Shown: positions 63,007 to 64,000 of the stretch, piece after piece
Layout: each line of letters opens with the position of its first letter
Numbering within the stretch: the first letter of the stretch is position 1
Source of the DNA: Dyadobacter psychrophilus
Lineage (GTDB): Bacteria; Bacteroidota; Bacteroidia; Cytophagales; Spirosomataceae
Length of the DNA: 64,000 bases
Assembly: GCF_900167945.1 (NCBI RefSeq)
Contig: NZ_FUZA01000002.1
Span: 992,001-1,056,000 of the forward strand
Direction: 5' to 3'
Position numbers and translations under genes: made by a program
Notes under the pieces: generated by a model
Databases searched by the model: none
Told to the model about the DNA's origin: nothing
The model's input: the letters and a program-made list of their open reading frames with translations, nothing else

Positions 63007-63969
63007 ATGAAAAAAAAATTGAAAACCGTTTCCAAAATCCTGGGGGCGATCGCGATCATTGTAAGTGTTTTTTTAATTTATGTTCAAATCAGTTATAAAA
63101 AGCAATTTAAGGTGCCCGCAACAGGCATCAGGGCAAGCAAGGATTCGGCGGTTGTCGCGCGGGGGAAATATCTAGTAATGGGCCCAGGACATTGCTGGAA
63201 TTGCCACGCCCCGGACGGGGAAACCAATTTGCAATCGGGCTCGAAAGTAGGGATGATTGGTGGTAAGGAATTTAAATTGCCTTTTGGCACGGTATACTCC
63301 CCGAATATTACCGCTGATACGGTAACAGGAATCGGAGGTTTCAGTGATGAAATGCTTGCACAGGCAATCCGCTATTCGGTGCGACATGACAAAACGGCAC
63401 TCGTTCCGTTTATGAGCTACAATGGCATGAGCGATAACGATATTCAAGCCGTTATCTCTTACTTGCGTACAACGCGGCCCGTAAGGCACAAAGTAAAGGA
63501 AACCACCATCAACATAATCGGGAAAGCGGTGGTCCGTTTTGTGCTTAAACCGGTTTTCTCCGAGCCCGCACCTAAGCCATTCATACAGCCCGATACAACG
63601 TCAGAGTATGGCAGTTATCTCGCGACTTCTGTTGGTAACTGTGTTGGATGTCATACGCAGCGAGACAAGAATACGGGCGAATTTGCGGGAAGTAAATTTG
63701 CAGGAGGTTATCAGATTTCGGTTTCCGATGGAACATTCACTACGCCCAATCTCACTCCTGATTCGGCAACCGGTGCTATCGTAAAATGGAAGGCAGCCGA
63801 TTTTGTCCAGCGATTCAAAACCGGTGCCGTATATCCACGGACGCCCATGCCCTGGAAATCGTTTCAAACATTCACTGACAATGATCTGAAAGCGCTTTAC
63901 TATTACTTCAACTCATTACAGCCGGTTAGTAATAAAGTAACGGTATTTCAGCAAAAAGTCCGGGATTGA
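63007..63969 (+). CDS. Membrane-anchored diheme cytochrome c
   Basis: The start is placed at the ATG at 63007 (MKKKLKTVSKILGAIAIIVSV); the longer frame is unlikely. The protein has 320 residues. An N-terminal helix (~9-28) is probably an uncleaved anchor. Heme sites are CWNCH (Cys63, Cys66, His67) and CVGCH (Cys212, Cys215, His216), with candidate Met ligands in FMSYNGMSD and TPMPW. It carries electrons in the periplasm, perhaps from a dehydrogenase not in view. It follows the AraC gene. Confidence 0.9.
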   Translation: MKKKLKTVSKILGAIAIIVSVFLIYVQISYKKQFKVPATGIRASKDSAVVARGKYLVMGPGHCWNCHAPDGETNLQSGSKVGMIGGKEFKLPFGTVYSPNITADTVTGIGGFSDEMLAQAIRYSVRHDKTALVPFMSYNGMSDNDIQAVISYLRTTRPVRHKVKETTINIIGKAVVRFVLKPVFSEPAPKPFIQPDTTSEYGSYLATSVGNCVGCHTQRDKNTGEFAGSKFAGGYQISVSDGTFTTPNLTPDSATGAIVKWKAADFVQRFKTGAVYPRTPMPWKSFQTFTDNDLKALYYYFNSLQPVSNKVTVFQQKVRD

Positions 63970-64000
63970 ATAGTGCGAACGGGTTTTTCGGTGAAAAAAT

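Overview
The window looks like a chromosomal segment of a soil or plant-associated Bacteroidota of the order Cytophagales, most like Dyadobacter or its relatives. This is an inference from gene content, not a database match. The signs are SusC/SusD and FecI/FecR modules, several outer-membrane beta-barrel receptors, AraC regulators with membrane-spanning N-termini, LytTR signalling, moderate GC content, and promoter motifs of the Bacteroidota form TAnnTTTG. I found no rRNA, tRNA, CRISPR array, insertion sequence or prophage.

Layout. 1-7.3 kb: the end of a GH92 mannosidase, a histidine kinase, a GreA/Rnk-like factor coupled to an unlisted 32-residue membrane peptide, a plasmid/phage-type DUF932-like gene, a DUF4932 metalloprotease-like protein and two regulators. 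7.4-13.1 kb: a cytoplasmic alpha-amylase, a lipoprotein, a YCII protein overlapping an ECF sigma factor, and a secreted protein with a frameshifted C-terminus. 13.2-18.8 kb: small redox enzymes (SDR, NmrA-type, luciferase-like) each near an AraC regulator. 18.9-21.0 kb: GlgX, which with the amylase points to glycogen breakdown.

21.0-29.1 kb is a compact seven-gene surface-glycan island. A carbamoyltransferase, GT2 and GT9 run one way; two GT4s, a GmhB-like phosphatase and a second GT9 run the other way, from a shared 371-bp region. 29.0-35.7 kb holds a dienelactone hydrolase, a sulfatase, a GyrI-like protein, a response regulator and a large catalase converging on an ankyrin protein. 35.8-43.7 kb holds a LytS/LytTR pair, two beta-barrel outer-membrane proteins and a membrane AraC regulator.

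44.1-56.1 kb is a polysaccharide-utilisation-like locus: FecI sigma, FecR anti-sigma, SusC with an STN domain, SusD, a metallophosphoesterase/beta-propeller protein, a heparinase II/III-like lyase and a convergent D-galactonate dehydratase. Between fecR and susC lies a strong terminator pointing the wrong way for the operon, which suggests a cis-antisense RNA. 56.1-61.2 kb is an iron-uptake-like operon (TonB receptor, DUF4374, PepSY, small membrane protein) divergent from a PchR-like regulator. 61.9-64.0 kb holds an AraC regulator and a diheme cytochrome c that share a repeated DNA box.

The recurring theme is transcriptional control. At least five intergenic regions carry tandem direct repeats spaced 21-22 bp, in most cases just upstream of a TAnnTTTG-like element, and most are next to AraC-family genes.
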